A stretch of 64,000 nucleotides of DNA from the NCBI RefSeq assembly GCF_017168235.1, contig NZ_JABFAO010000001.1, positions 270,048 through 334,047 on the forward strand, read 5' to 3'. A program made the position numbers and the translations under genes. Origin of the DNA: Rhodococcus sp. KRD197 (GTDB taxonomy: Bacteria > Actinomycetota > Actinomycetes > Mycobacteriales > Mycobacteriaceae). The notes beneath the pieces were generated by a model. It had not been told where the DNA came from. It saw only the letters and a list, made by a program, of their open reading frames with translations, and did not search any database. The first letter of the stretch is position 1. Each line of letters starts with the position of its first letter. Below, one piece after another: positions 28,063-37,398 of the stretch.

Positions 28063-28476
28063 TTGTCGGGCAAGGTATTCGAGTACTCGCTGCAGGTTCG
28101 GTGGAGTGACTCGGATCGACTCGGGCATGTGAACAACACCCGTTTTGTCGAATACCTGCAGGAAGCGCGGGCGCATTTCATCACGCAAGTTCTGATGGAA
28201 GCAGTGGGCAGCAGGGGAGCGACGGTCGTGCGCAGGCTGACCGTCGACTTCCTGCGGCCGATTTTCGACGAATCGGGTCCGCTCGTCATCGAGGTGTCCA
28301 TCTTGCGCATAGGCCGGACGTCGTTCCAGGTGAAGCAGCGTGTTCTGGATGTGAGCGGCGCACTGTGTTCCGAGGCGGAGGCAGTCATGGTGGCTTTCGA
28401 TCTGGAGTCTCAAACGCCGCGTGCGCTGACAGATCGAGAGAAGTCGGTCCTGGCCGAATACGAAATCGCCGGCTAG
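28063..28476 (+). CDS. Hot-dog acyl-CoA thioesterase
   Basis: A 137-residue single hot-dog-fold protein, probably starting at a TTG 5 bp after the ettA stop. The conserved 4-hydroxybenzoyl-CoA thioesterase-type sequence VRWSDSDRLGHVNNTRFVEYLQEARAHF is visible, with Asp in the catalytic position. It should hydrolyse acyl-CoA. A second, more diverged paralogue lies on the other side of the giant glutamate dehydrogenase gene (33528). The start is uncertain because the frame extends upstream inside ettA; the TTG start is supported by AGGGA and by the fit with the domain boundary. Confidence 0.85.
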   Translation: MSGKVFEYSLQVRWSDSDRLGHVNNTRFVEYLQEARAHFITQVLMEAVGSRGATVVRRLTVDFLRPIFDESGPLVIEVSILRIGRTSFQVKQRVLDVSGALCSEAEAVMVAFDLESQTPRALTDREKSVLAEYEIAG

Positions 28477-28589
28477 GCCCCTCGAATAGGGCGGTTCCGG
28501 AGATAGGCTCGTCCGGGTGGCGGCGAATCGGGACACGTTGCCGCACGGACTTTCGCCGCGACAACCCTCACAGGGAGTGATTCGAGAAC

Positions 28590-31500
28590 ATGCCGAACTC
28601 GTCGGACAGGCACACGGCGGATACGCGCACGGTGGACAGCGGTGCGACGGATGGGGATTGGACGAGGGGACTTTCGGAGGAGCTGGTGGCCTCGCTCCCC
28701 GAGGTCAAGGCCGCCTACTTCGCACATGTCGACCTCGATGATCTCGACAGCTCCATCCCCGAGCCCGAGCTGGGCATGTTTCGACTGCATCTTCAGCTCG
28801 CGGCGCACAGAGGCGAGGGCGAGGCGAAGGTCCGCGTCCACGTTCCCGACGACGCGGCGAGCGGCGCGGCAACCGGCGTTGCGCTGCAGATCGTCACCGA
28901 TGACATGCCTCTACTGGTCGAGTCCGTGGTCTCGCAGCTCTCCCGACTCGGCGTCGAGATCACCGATGTAGTTCATCCGATTCTGTCGGTGGCTCGCACC
29001 GCTGAAGGGGTCCTCGTTGCGGTCGCGCCGAGCAACGGTGCCTCCAGCTCTCTCGGTGAGTCGCGGTCTGTTCGAGAGTCGTGGATGCACGTTCAGCTCG
29101 AATCCTCGGTCTCGGAGGAGATCCTCGACCGCCTCGGCGATGCAATCGTCGAGGTGCTCAGCGACGTTCGCACAGTCGTCACCGACACCGATGCCATGCG
29201 CGCGGTCCAGAGTGACGTGGCGGCAGCAATGGACAGTACGGCGCAACAGCGTGGCGAAAGCTCTGCTGCCGAATTGACCGATGCGGCGAGGCTGCTGAGG
29301 TGGCTCGCCGACGGCCACTACACGCTGCTCGGCTACCGCCGATGCAACGTCACCCGGGATGCCGAAGGTGATCTGCGTTCGGAGCCGGATGAGACGAGCG
29401 GCCTCGGAATGCTTCGAGACGACGACCGACTCGTCGCCGACTCGTGGGCGCTGAGCGACCGGTCCGCGATCGTCGACCTGACCCAGGGCTCGAGCCCGGC
29501 GAGAGTGCACCGCGCGGTGTACCCGTACTTCGTTACGCTGTTCGACTCCGAGGCACCGGAGTGGGGTGAGCATCGGTTCGTCGGCGTCTTCACTGTGACG
29601 GCGCTGCACGAGAACGTCTTGGACATCCCGGTGATCGAGAATCGTGTGCGCACGGTCATCGAACGGGCCGGGTTCGATTTGGCTTCGTTCTCGGGGCAGG
29701 CAATGCTCGAGGTGCTGCAGTCGATGCCTCGGTCGGAGCTGTTCGCAACTCGTGTCGATGCACTGTACGAGCGGGCAACTGCGGTGATGGCCATGGGACG
29801 CAGACGCAAGGTCAAGGTGTTCCTGCGAGCGGATTCGGGCGGCGCCTTCGTTTCCGCTCTGGTGTATTTGCCACGTGATCGCTACACCACACGGGTACGA
29901 CTGGCGGTACAGAACGCTTTGCTCGAAGAATTGCGCGGCACGGGGCTCGACTACACCGCGCGCGTCACCGAATCCGATCTGGCCCTGTTGCATGTGACGG
30001 TGCGGCGCAGCGCCGACGAAGACGTGCCCGTCGATCTGTCCTCGGCGAACATCGCCCGTATCGAGGGGCTTCTGAGCGAGACGATCAGAACGTGGGAAGA
30101 CGGACTGAGCGAGGCGGTCTCGCTGAGCGAGGACACCGATCGGGTGGTTGCCTCTCGCTACGCCGAGGCCTTGCCCGAGGCCTACAAGCAGGATTTCACC
30201 CCCGAACGTGCCGTGTTCGACATCGCACGGTTCGAGTCGTTGACCGACGGTGCGATTGACATGCAGCTCTACCGCAACGACGACTCCGACGTGGGTAGCT
30301 GGAGATTCAGTCTCTACATCGGTGGACGTGGTGTGTCGCTGAGCCAAGTCCTCCCGGTGTTGCAGAGCCTCGGCGTCGAGGTGGACGACGAGCGCCCGTA
30401 CCCGGTGGTTCGACCGGACGGAATACAATGCTGGATCTACGATTTCGGTGTGTCCGCATCTCGCGAGATGCTGATCACCGCAATCGACGACGATCTGCAC
30501 GCGGAGCTGCAGGGTGCCGGCGCTCCCGACCGGGAATCGCGCGTGCAGCTGCGATTCACCGATGCCTTCACCGCGGTGTGGCATGGCCGCGCGGATGCCG
30601 ACCGGTTCAACGAGCTGGTGATGCGTGCCGGACTGGATTGGCGGCAGGCGCAGGTGCTCCGGGCCTACGCGAAGTATCTGCGCCAGGCGAACTTTCCGTA
30701 CAGTCAGTTCAACATAGAGGGCGTGCTACTCGCGCATCCTCATACCGCCCGGTTGCTCGTCGGGCTCTTCGAGGCTCAGTTCGATCCCGATCGCGAGTCC
30801 AAGGAGCGTTCGAAGGAACTGCGCACCGAACTCGGTTCTCTCATCGACGACGTGATCAGTCTCGATGCAGATCGCATCCTCAGGGCGATCTTCGAGCTGA
30901 TTCGCGCGACGCTTCGAACCAACTTCTATGTCCTCGACTCCGAGGGCGCGCCTCGCGAATTCCTTTCCCTCAAACTGGATTCGCAGCGGATCGCCGAATT
31001 GCCCAAGCCAAAACCCACCTTCGAGATCTTCGTGTTCTCGCCCCGGGTCGAGGGTGTACATCTTCGTTTCGGTGAGGTCGCCCGCGGTGGGTTGCGATGG
31101 TCCGATCGGCGCGAGGACTTCAGGACCGAGGTCCTCGGCCTCGCGAAGGCTCAGATGGTCAAGAACGCAGTTATCGTTCCGGTGGGAGCCAAAGGCGGAT
31201 TCGTCGTCAAGCGGCCGCCTGCGGTGACCGGTGATGCGGCGACCGATCGTTCGGCTACAGCAGCGGAAGGCCAGGCGTGCTACCGGTTGTTCATCGCCGG
31301 TCTGCTCGATGTCACCGACAACTTCGAACGTGCAACGGGGACGGTGATTCCTCCGAAGCGTGTGGTGCGACGCGACGGCGACGACACCTACCTCGTGGTC
31401 GCCGCGGACAAGGGCACGGCGACCTTTTCCGATATGGCCAATGCTGTTGCGGCGGAATACGACTTCTGGCTGGGCGACGCCTTCGCCTCCGGTGGGTCGG

Positions 31501-33497
31501 CAGGCTACGACCACAAGGCCATGGGTATCACGGCCAGGGGTGCATGGGAGAGCGTCAAGCGGCACTTCCGTGAGATCGGAACCGACACTCAGACTCAAGA
31601 CTTCACGGTTGTCGGTGTCGGCGATATGAGCGGCGACGTCTTCGGAAACGGAATGCTGCTGAGCAGGCACATCGGTCTCGTCGCCGCCTTCGACCACCGC
31701 CACATCTTCCTCGATCCCCATCCGGATCGGGCCACGAGTTACGCAGAACGTGAGCGGCTGTTCTCGCTCCCGCGGTCCTCCTGGGCGGACTACGCTTCCT
31801 CGGCTATCTCCACTGGTGGAGGGGTGTGGGAGCGGACGGTGAAGTCCATTCCGATCAGCCCCGAGGCCAGGGTGACGCTCGGCCTCGACGACAGGGTCAC
31901 CTCGATGTCGCCACCGGAACTGATGCGCGCGATCCTTCAGGCGCCGGTCGATCTGTTGTGGAACGGCGGGATCGGCACCTACATCAAGGCCTCGACCGAA
32001 ACGAACGCCGAGGTCGGTGACAAGTCGAACGACGCAATTCGAGTCGACGGCAACGAAGTTCGCGCAACTGTCGTCGGTGAGGGCGGCAACCTCGGAGCCA
32101 CAGCGCTGGGGCGAATCGAATACGACAAGTCGGGCGGTCGCATCAATACCGACGCCGTCGACAACTCGGCCGGTGTCGACTGTTCCGACCACGAGGTCAA
32201 CATCAAGATTCTCCTCGAATCGGCCATCGCCGACGGCACGCTCGACCGTGATGATCGTGACGAACTGCTGGCGTCGATGACGGACGAGGTTGGACGACTC
32301 GTGTTGTGGGACAACATCATGCAGAACGAAGTGCTCGGAACCTCGCGGCGCGACGCGCCTGCCCTGGTCACCGTGCATCGACGCGTCATCAAGGATCTCG
32401 AAGTTCGGCGGGGGGTGGATCGTGAACTCGAAGCACTTCCGAGTGACTCGGACCTTCGTAAGCGCAAGCACAACAATCGCGGACTGACCTCACCGGAGCT
32501 GGCGACGGTGATGGCCCACGTCAAGCTGGGGTTGAAGAGCGACCTGCTGGCCAGCGAACTGCCCGACAGTGACGTGTTCGCGCCGCGGCTGCCCAAGTAC
32601 TTCCCTGCACCTCTGCGGGAGCCGTACGCGCACGCCATCACCTCGCATCCGCTCCGTCGGCAACTCGTCGCAACCGCCTTGGCGAACGAGACGGTCGATT
32701 GCGGCGGCATCACGTTCGTCTACCGACTTGCCGAGGATGCCGGGGCCACGGGCACCGACGCGGTGCGCGCTTTTGCCGCGGCGACAGCGATTTTCGATCT
32801 CGACGCGTTGTGGGACGAGATCAGGTCGGCCGATCTCACCGCGGAGTCCTCGGATGCACTGTTGCTCGAATCGCGGCGTGTACTCGACCGCGTTGCGCGG
32901 TGGCTGTTGGCCAACCGGCCGCAGCCACTCGCCGTCGGAGCCGAGATCAGCCGTTACGCAAGAAAGGTCGCCTTGCTCAGGGGTCGGGTGAGTGGATGGA
33001 TCGACGGCCATCAGGCCCGAGATCTCGACGACAGGGTCTTTTCTGCGGTCGAGCGGGGTGCGCCGCATGCCCTCGCCGCCAAGGTGTACCAGTTGCTGGA
33101 TATCTTCTGCCTTCTCGACATCATCGACGTCGCGGACATCACCGATCACGACCCCGCCGAAGTGGCCGAGCTGTACTTCGCGCTCGACGCGCACATCGGC
33201 ATCGACTGGTTGTTGACGTCGGTATCAGGCCTGGCACGGGGGGACCGCTGGCATTCGTTGGCGCGGTTGGCACTGCGCGATGACCTCTATTCCTCGCTCC
33301 GCGCCATCACCAAGGAAGTACTGCTCGGTGGTGAACCGCACGAGAGTGCCGCGGAGAAGATAGCGGAGTGGGAATCGACCAACTCGTCGAGACTCGCTCG
33401 CGCACGCGCGGCTCTCGGCGAGATCGCTGAATCCGGGCCGCTGGAGCTGGCCACGCTGTCGGTTGCGGCCCGCCAAGTCCGCAGTATGGTTCCCTGA
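28590..33497 (+). CDS. gdh: NAD-dependent glutamate dehydrogenase, 180-kDa class
   Basis: A 1635-residue enzyme, the large NAD-specific glutamate dehydrogenase (L-GDH) that converts glutamate to 2-oxoglutarate and ammonia. The long N-terminal half has ACT-like regulatory segments, for example DDMPLLVESVVSQLSRLGVEI. The catalytic core includes EVARGGLRWSDRREDFRTEVLGL (substrate-binding), the conserved KNAVIVPVGAKGGFV lysine region, and the NAD domain near GVGDMSGDVFGNGML. The length agrees with M. tuberculosis Rv2476c. A GGGAG element lies upstream of the ATG. In relatives this enzyme is inhibited by unphosphorylated GarA. It is flanked by two thioesterase-like genes. Confidence 0.97.
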   Translation: MPNSSDRHTADTRTVDSGATDGDWTRGLSEELVASLPEVKAAYFAHVDLDDLDSSIPEPELGMFRLHLQLAAHRGEGEAKVRVHVPDDAASGAATGVALQIVTDDMPLLVESVVSQLSRLGVEITDVVHPILSVARTAEGVLVAVAPSNGASSSLGESRSVRESWMHVQLESSVSEEILDRLGDAIVEVLSDVRTVVTDTDAMRAVQSDVAAAMDSTAQQRGESSAAELTDAARLLRWLADGHYTLLGYRRCNVTRDAEGDLRSEPDETSGLGMLRDDDRLVADSWALSDRSAIVDLTQGSSPARVHRAVYPYFVTLFDSEAPEWGEHRFVGVFTVTALHENVLDIPVIENRVRTVIERAGFDLASFSGQAMLEVLQSMPRSELFATRVDALYERATAVMAMGRRRKVKVFLRADSGGAFVSALVYLPRDRYTTRVRLAVQNALLEELRGTGLDYTARVTESDLALLHVTVRRSADEDVPVDLSSANIARIEGLLSETIRTWEDGLSEAVSLSEDTDRVVASRYAEALPEAYKQDFTPERAVFDIARFESLTDGAIDMQLYRNDDSDVGSWRFSLYIGGRGVSLSQVLPVLQSLGVEVDDERPYPVVRPDGIQCWIYDFGVSASREMLITAIDDDLHAELQGAGAPDRESRVQLRFTDAFTAVWHGRADADRFNELVMRAGLDWRQAQVLRAYAKYLRQANFPYSQFNIEGVLLAHPHTARLLVGLFEAQFDPDRESKERSKELRTELGSLIDDVISLDADRILRAIFELIRATLRTNFYVLDSEGAPREFLSLKLDSQRIAELPKPKPTFEIFVFSPRVEGVHLRFGEVARGGLRWSDRREDFRTEVLGLAKAQMVKNAVIVPVGAKGGFVVKRPPAVTGDAATDRSATAAEGQACYRLFIAGLLDVTDNFERATGTVIPPKRVVRRDGDDTYLVVAADKGTATFSDMANAVAAEYDFWLGDAFASGGSAGYDHKAMGITARGAWESVKRHFREIGTDTQTQDFTVVGVGDMSGDVFGNGMLLSRHIGLVAAFDHRHIFLDPHPDRATSYAERERLFSLPRSSWADYASSAISTGGGVWERTVKSIPISPEARVTLGLDDRVTSMSPPELMRAILQAPVDLLWNGGIGTYIKASTETNAEVGDKSNDAIRVDGNEVRATVVGEGGNLGATALGRIEYDKSGGRINTDAVDNSAGVDCSDHEVNIKILLESAIADGTLDRDDRDELLASMTDEVGRLVLWDNIMQNEVLGTSRRDAPALVTVHRRVIKDLEVRRGVDRELEALPSDSDLRKRKHNNRGLTSPELATVMAHVKLGLKSDLLASELPDSDVFAPRLPKYFPAPLREPYAHAITSHPLRRQLVATALANETVDCGGITFVYRLAEDAGATGTDAVRAFAAATAIFDLDALWDEIRSADLTAESSDALLLESRRVLDRVARWLLANRPQPLAVGAEISRYARKVALLRGRVSGWIDGHQARDLDDRVFSAVERGAPHALAAKVYQLLDIFCLLDIIDVADITDHDPAEVAELYFALDAHIGIDWLLTSVSGLARGDRWHSLARLALRDDLYSSLRAITKEVLLGGEPHESAAEKIAEWESTNSSRLARARAALGEIAESGPLELATLSVAARQVRSMVP

Positions 33498-33527
33498 CTG
33501 CGGACCACGAGAGAAGGAAGCAACGTT

Positions 33528-33992
33528 GTGAGTGTGCCCGAGGGCCATCTGTCGGACAAGCGTGCGCCGAACGAGCGCATAGGATTTCACACCAGCGTCG
33601 ATGTCCGCTGGTCGGATATGGACGTGTACCAGCACATCAACCACGCCAGGATGGTGACGCTTCTCGAGGAAGCACGCATTCCGTGGCTGCTGGTCGATGG
33701 TAGGCCGACCGCCGATCTCCGCAACGGAGCGGTGATTGCGGATCTGCACGTCAAGTATCGGGGACAGCTGCGGCACGAGGACGGTCCGCTGGACGTGTTC
33801 ATGTGGGTCGACAAGGTGCGCGCAGTCGACTTCGTCTGCGGCTACGAGGTGCGCGCGCAGGGCAAGTCTCTCGATACTCCTGCGGCGATCGTCGCCTCGA
33901 CTCAGATCGCGGCATTCGACATCGACGCTCAGCGGCTGCGCCGGCTGACCAACGAGGAACGCGCGTACCTCCAGAGTTGGCAACGTGTTTGA
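33528..33992 (+). CDS. Hot-dog acyl-CoA thioesterase, Rv2475c-like
   Basis: A 154-residue hot-dog protein beginning at a GTG with AGAGAAGGAAG upstream. The signature region VDVRWSDMDVYQHINHARMVTLLEEARIPWL is clear, and Asp is again in the catalytic position. In M. tuberculosis the gene in the same place, downstream of gdh, is Rv2475c. Its stop overlaps the next gene by 8 bp, so translation is coupled. The substrate is unknown. Confidence 0.88.
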   Translation: MSVPEGHLSDKRAPNERIGFHTSVDVRWSDMDVYQHINHARMVTLLEEARIPWLLVDGRPTADLRNGAVIADLHVKYRGQLRHEDGPLDVFMWVDKVRAVDFVCGYEVRAQGKSLDTPAAIVASTQIAAFDIDAQRLRRLTNEERAYLQSWQRV

Positions 33993-34671
33993 GCGAACGC
34001 TTACTGTCCCGGACGCAGTCGAGCGCGAGAACCTCACTGCCTTCCTGACGAAGGTCGTTCGGCTCGACGAGGCGGCGGTGGTCCGACTCCGTGCCAGATC
34101 GGACGGCCGCCTCTCGGTATGGGCCCCGACAGGATTCGATTCGCTTGCAGTGCGGGTGATCTCGGGGACTGTCGTGCCCGACGACACCTCGGCCGGGGCG
34201 GATCAACTCCTCGCGGCACTGGCAACCGTCTCCGAAGGCGTGGTGGACCCCGGTTTCTCGATGGATTCCGCCTGGCGTGGCGCGCTACCACCGGACCATG
34301 GTTTCGAGCACGTCGACGACGTGCCCGCGCGGGTACTGATAGACCTCGCCCAACGCGGTGCCCGCCTGGCGAAGGAGCACGGCAGTAGTCACGGTCCGCC
34401 GGTCTCGCTGCTGGACCAGAAAGTCCTGCACGTCGAGGGGGCCAACGAAACCGTTCCCATCACCATGCGGACGGTATTCGCGCTCACTGCAATGGGATTC
34501 GTTCCATTCACCGGGCACGACGCTCTTTCGTCGGAGGCCGATCTCGCTCGTATCGACGAAAGCGAGAAGGTTCGCGTACGCGCCACTGCGGTGTGGCTCC
34601 GTCTCGACGCGCGCTACGGCTCGGTATTCAGCCGACGCTCCAACCCGTTGTCGCTGACCGTCGAGCGCTGA
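33985..34671 (+). CDS. Conserved hypothetical protein, Rv2474c-like position
   Basis: A 228-residue protein I cannot assign to a named domain. It begins at a GTG inside the last codons of the thioesterase gene (8-bp overlap). The protein is soluble and acidic, without signal peptide, membrane span or cysteine cluster. The N-terminal half (TVPDAVERENLTAFLTKVVRLDEAAVVRLRARSDGRLSVWAPTGFDSLAVRVISG) is a mixed alpha/beta stretch. Its place after the thioesterase matches Rv2474c of M. tuberculosis, which is itself uncharacterised. It converges with the alpha-glucosidase, with 10 bp between stops. Confidence 0.8.
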   Translation: MFERTLTVPDAVERENLTAFLTKVVRLDEAAVVRLRARSDGRLSVWAPTGFDSLAVRVISGTVVPDDTSAGADQLLAALATVSEGVVDPGFSMDSAWRGALPPDHGFEHVDDVPARVLIDLAQRGARLAKEHGSSHGPPVSLLDQKVLHVEGANETVPITMRTVFALTAMGFVPFTGHDALSSEADLARIDESEKVRVRATAVWLRLDARYGSVFSRRSNPLSLTVER

Positions 34672-34681
34672 CAAGACAGGC

Positions 34682-36265
34682 TCAAACGAGCCAGGCAGCG
34701 GTATCGGGCGGAAGGTGGCCGTCGACCAGCGGCGCGCTGGACATCAGTACCTCGCCGGGGGGAAGCGGAATGGGTACGTCCGTCGCGTTGAGCGCGCAGA
34801 TCAGCCCACCGCTCCTGCGAAAGGCGAGGCAGCCGGGAGGGCTCCCGTACCAGTCGATTCCGACCCCGGTGAACTCCGGACGAAGTGCGCGCAGCTCGAA
34901 AGCGGACCGATACAGGCTCAACATCGAGTCCACATCCTCGAGTTGCTGCTCGACCGTCAGTGACGCCCATTCGACGGGCATGGGCAGCCACGTGTTCGGC
35001 GAGGAACTGAAACCGAAGGGCGGCTTCGAGTTTTCCCAGGGCAGGGGCACACGGCACCCGTCGCGGCCGCGCTCGGTGTGGCCGGAACGCTCCCAAACGG
35101 GATCCTGCAGTGCGTCGTCGGGCAGATCTGCATTGGGCAGTCCCAGCTCGGCCCCGTTGTAGACGAACACCGCACCGGGCAAGGCAAGTTCCAGAAGGAG
35201 CATCGCGCGGGCACGAGCATGTCCTCTGCTGCCGCCGCCATATCGGGTGACCTCGCGCACGACGTCGTGGTTGGACAGTGTCCACGTCGGTGTGCCGTCG
35301 ACGCGGGCGACCGCATCGAGGGAGTTCGACACCGCATGTCGAATCTCGTTCGCATCGAACGCGGCCTCGGCCAGACGGAAGTTGAACCCGAGGTGCAGTT
35401 CGTCGTGGCGGATGTATTCGCTGAACCGAGCGTTGTCCTGGACCCAGATCTCGCCGACGGTGACGGCATCAGGGAATTCGTCCATGACCTTGCGAATCTG
35501 GCGGTGAATGTCATGAACGGCGTCGTTGTTGAACCGCGGGTCGTCGTCGTCGTTCTTCATCAGCTCGTTGAGGTCGAGATTCATATCGATCAGCTCGTCG
35601 GGCTTGGCCATGCCGTGCGCGACATCGATGCGAAAACCGTCCACGCCGCGGTCGAGCCAGAAGCGCAGGGTCCTCGCCAGATCCTCGAACACTTCGGGGT
35701 TGTCCCAGTTCAGGTCCGGCTGCTCGGTGGTGAAGATGTGGAGATACCACTGGCCGTAGGAGCCGTCCGCTTCCCGCACTCGAGTCCATGCGGGACCGCC
35801 GAAGATGCTGGGCCAGTTGTTGGGTGGCTGCGAGCCGTCCTCACCCTTGCCGTCGCGAAAGATGTACCGCGCCCGCTCCGGACTGCCGGGCGCAGACTCC
35901 AATGCTGCCACGAACCACGGGTGTTGGTCGCTGGTGTGGTTGGGCACCAAGTCCATGGTGACCTTGATGTCGCGTGCATGCGCCTCGCTGATCAATGCGT
36001 CCATGATGTCGAGGTCCCCGAACAGCGGGTCGATGGCCCGCGGGTCCGAGACGTCGTAGCCGTGATCGGCCATGGGGGAGCGCATGACGGGGCTCAACCA
36101 GATCGCGTCGATGCCGAGTAGCTCGAGGTAGCCCAATTTGTCCCGAACTCCGCCGAGGTCGCCGACTCCGTCGCCGTTCGAGTCCGCGAACGACCGGGGA
36201 TAGATCTGGTAGAAGATTGCGTCCTTCCACCAGGGTGCGGTTGCCTTGCCCATCGGATCGGTCAC
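34682..36265 (-). CDS. GH13 alpha-glucosidase
   Basis: A glycoside hydrolase family 13 enzyme of about 527 residues. All the family regions are present: DLVPNHTSDQHPW (region I), GFRIDVAHG with the nucleophile Asp (II), VGEIWVQ with the acid/base Glu (III), and LSNHDVVRE (IV). The N-terminal WWKDAIFYQIYPRSFADSNGDGVGDL is typical of oligo-1,6- or maltose-type alpha-glucosidases, and the position matches aglA (Rv2471) in M. tuberculosis. The start is uncertain: GTG 36265, ATG 36253 or TTG 36283 are possible, none with a strong ribosome site. It is divergent from a cupin gene with an inverted repeat in the gap. Confidence 0.92.
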   Translation of the reverse strand: MTDPMGKATAPWWKDAIFYQIYPRSFADSNGDGVGDLGGVRDKLGYLELLGIDAIWLSPVMRSPMADHGYDVSDPRAIDPLFGDLDIMDALISEAHARDIKVTMDLVPNHTSDQHPWFVAALESAPGSPERARYIFRDGKGEDGSQPPNNWPSIFGGPAWTRVREADGSYGQWYLHIFTTEQPDLNWDNPEVFEDLARTLRFWLDRGVDGFRIDVAHGMAKPDELIDMNLDLNELMKNDDDDPRFNNDAVHDIHRQIRKVMDEFPDAVTVGEIWVQDNARFSEYIRHDELHLGFNFRLAEAAFDANEIRHAVSNSLDAVARVDGTPTWTLSNHDVVREVTRYGGGSRGHARARAMLLLELALPGAVFVYNGAELGLPNADLPDDALQDPVWERSGHTERGRDGCRVPLPWENSKPPFGFSSSPNTWLPMPVEWASLTVEQQLEDVDSMLSLYRSAFELRALRPEFTGVGIDWYGSPPGCLAFRRSGGLICALNATDVPIPLPPGEVLMSSAPLVDGHLPPDTAAWLV

Positions 36266-36340
36266 AACTGGCAAGTCTGCCAAACGTAGGAGCGGGAGCG
36301 TAAACAGGGACGCCGATGTAGTGGCTCATCACATACCGAT

Positions 36341-36363
36341 GTTTCGGTTTATCGGACCGAAAC
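36341..36363. promoter_or_regulatory. Inverted repeat, candidate operator
   Basis: GTTTCGGT (36341-36348) and ACCGAAAC (36356-36363) form a perfect 8-bp inverted repeat with a 7-nt spacer, between the divergent alpha-glucosidase and cupin genes. It is 61 bp upstream of the cupin ATG. No regulator gene is adjacent, so the binding protein is unknown. Confidence 0.55.
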
Positions 36364-36423
36364 AGTCGATTAGTCCGTTTGATGAGGTACCGTTCCGGTT
36401 CGAACCGACGCGAGAGGTGCGAC

Positions 36424-36918
36424 ATGCCGATGTCCGAACGATCGATCGAAGCCGTACGCCTGAGTGAAGTGTTGTTGCACGCCGACCCCATCGACTCGGA
36501 CTGGATTCTCGACGGGCAACCCGAGGCGCGATCGGCCGAATGGTCACGCAGTGTCGACGGAACCACGACGACCAACGTCTGGGACTGCACTGCGGGGCGC
36601 TTTCGCTGGTTCTTCGCCGTCGACGAGATCGTGCACATCATGGACGGATCGGTCACGGTCTCGTCCGAGGATCACCCAGCCCGCACATTGGTCGCCGGCG
36701 ACGCCGCGCTCTTCCGCGCCGGAACCTGGTCGGAGTGGCACGTCGAGAACTACGTGCGCAAACACGCGATCCTGCGGCGGCATCTGCCGACATCGATGTC
36801 CTTCGCGCTTCAGTTCGCCGGCAACGTTCGCGGCGCGCTCAGGCGAGCCAAACAACTCGGACGCACCGACGCTGCCGCGTCCACTACCGCTGGTATGCGG
36901 TCCGGTTCACAGAGCTGA
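36424..36918 (+). CDS. Cupin domain protein (DUF861-like)
   Basis: A 164-residue single-domain cupin. The ATG at 36424 follows GAGAGG. The beta-barrel core is [51 protein letters not shown], which matches the second cupin-motif spacing and the style of the DUF861 (ureidoglycolate-type) family. Metal-binding residues are poorly conserved, since a single His is found in each half. The function is unknown. The C-terminus is basic. Its stop codon overlaps the end of the convergent glbO gene by 12 bp. Confidence 0.8.
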   Translation: MPMSERSIEAVRLSEVLLHADPIDSDWILDGQPEARSAEWSRSVDGTTTTNVWDCTAGRFRWFFAVDEIVHIMDGSVTVSSEDHPARTLVAGDAALFRAGTWSEWHVENYVRKHAILRRHLPTSMSFALQFAGNVRGALRRAKQLGRTDAAASTTAGMRSGSQS

Positions 36919-37305
36919 ATTGACCATCGAGTTGGCAGCCATCTCCATGTAATCAACCAACTGGGCCCGGTGGCTTGCGTCGAGCACCGATTCGTCGATC
37001 GACGCTATCGCGATGTGCATGCAGCGCAGCCACGCGTCACGTTCGAGTGGGCCGATCGTGAACGGAGCGTGTCGCATCCGCAGGCGGGGATGACCGCGTT
37101 CGTCCGAGTACGTGCGCGGCCCACCCCAGTACTGCTCGAGAAACATCCGCATGCGCCGCTCTGCGGGAGCGAGGTCCTCCTCCGGGTACAACGGCCGGAG
37201 GATTTCGTCGTGCTCCACCTGCTGGTAGAACGTTGCGGTCAGTTTGCGAAAGGTGTCCGCGCCGCCGACCGCGTCGTAGAAGGTCTGCTGCGGTTCGGTC
37301 ATCAT
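36907..37305 (-). CDS. glbO: Truncated hemoglobin, group II (GlbO)
   Basis: A 133-residue group II truncated hemoglobin. The ATG at 37305 is chosen because GGAAAGAA precedes it and the globin fold begins directly ([22 protein letters not shown]). TyrB10 lies in ATFYQQV and TyrCD1 in RPLYPE. The proximal His is in [11 protein letters not shown], and TrpG8 is in RDAWLRCM. This set is characteristic of TrHbO proteins, which bind O2 tightly and associate with membranes. In M. tuberculosis the same gene (Rv2470) also lies next to the alpha-glucosidase gene. Confidence 0.95.
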   Translation of the reverse strand: MMTEPQQTFYDAVGGADTFRKLTATFYQQVEHDEILRPLYPEEDLAPAERRMRMFLEQYWGGPRTYSDERGHPRLRMRHAPFTIGPLERDAWLRCMHIAIASIDESVLDASHRAQLVDYMEMAANSMVNSAL

Positions 37306-37398
37306 CGGTTCTTTCCGCTCGGTGTCGCTGTCTGTCTCATTGCGCTGTCTGTCTGGCAACTGTGTCTGATCGTGTTGTTGCCGTCGGGTACGAGTCTG

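Noticed and set aside
30726..32471. 581-residue minus-strand frame inside gdh
   Set aside because: Antisense to the conserved catalytic core of the glutamate dehydrogenase and without motifs. The high GC content keeps the frame open.
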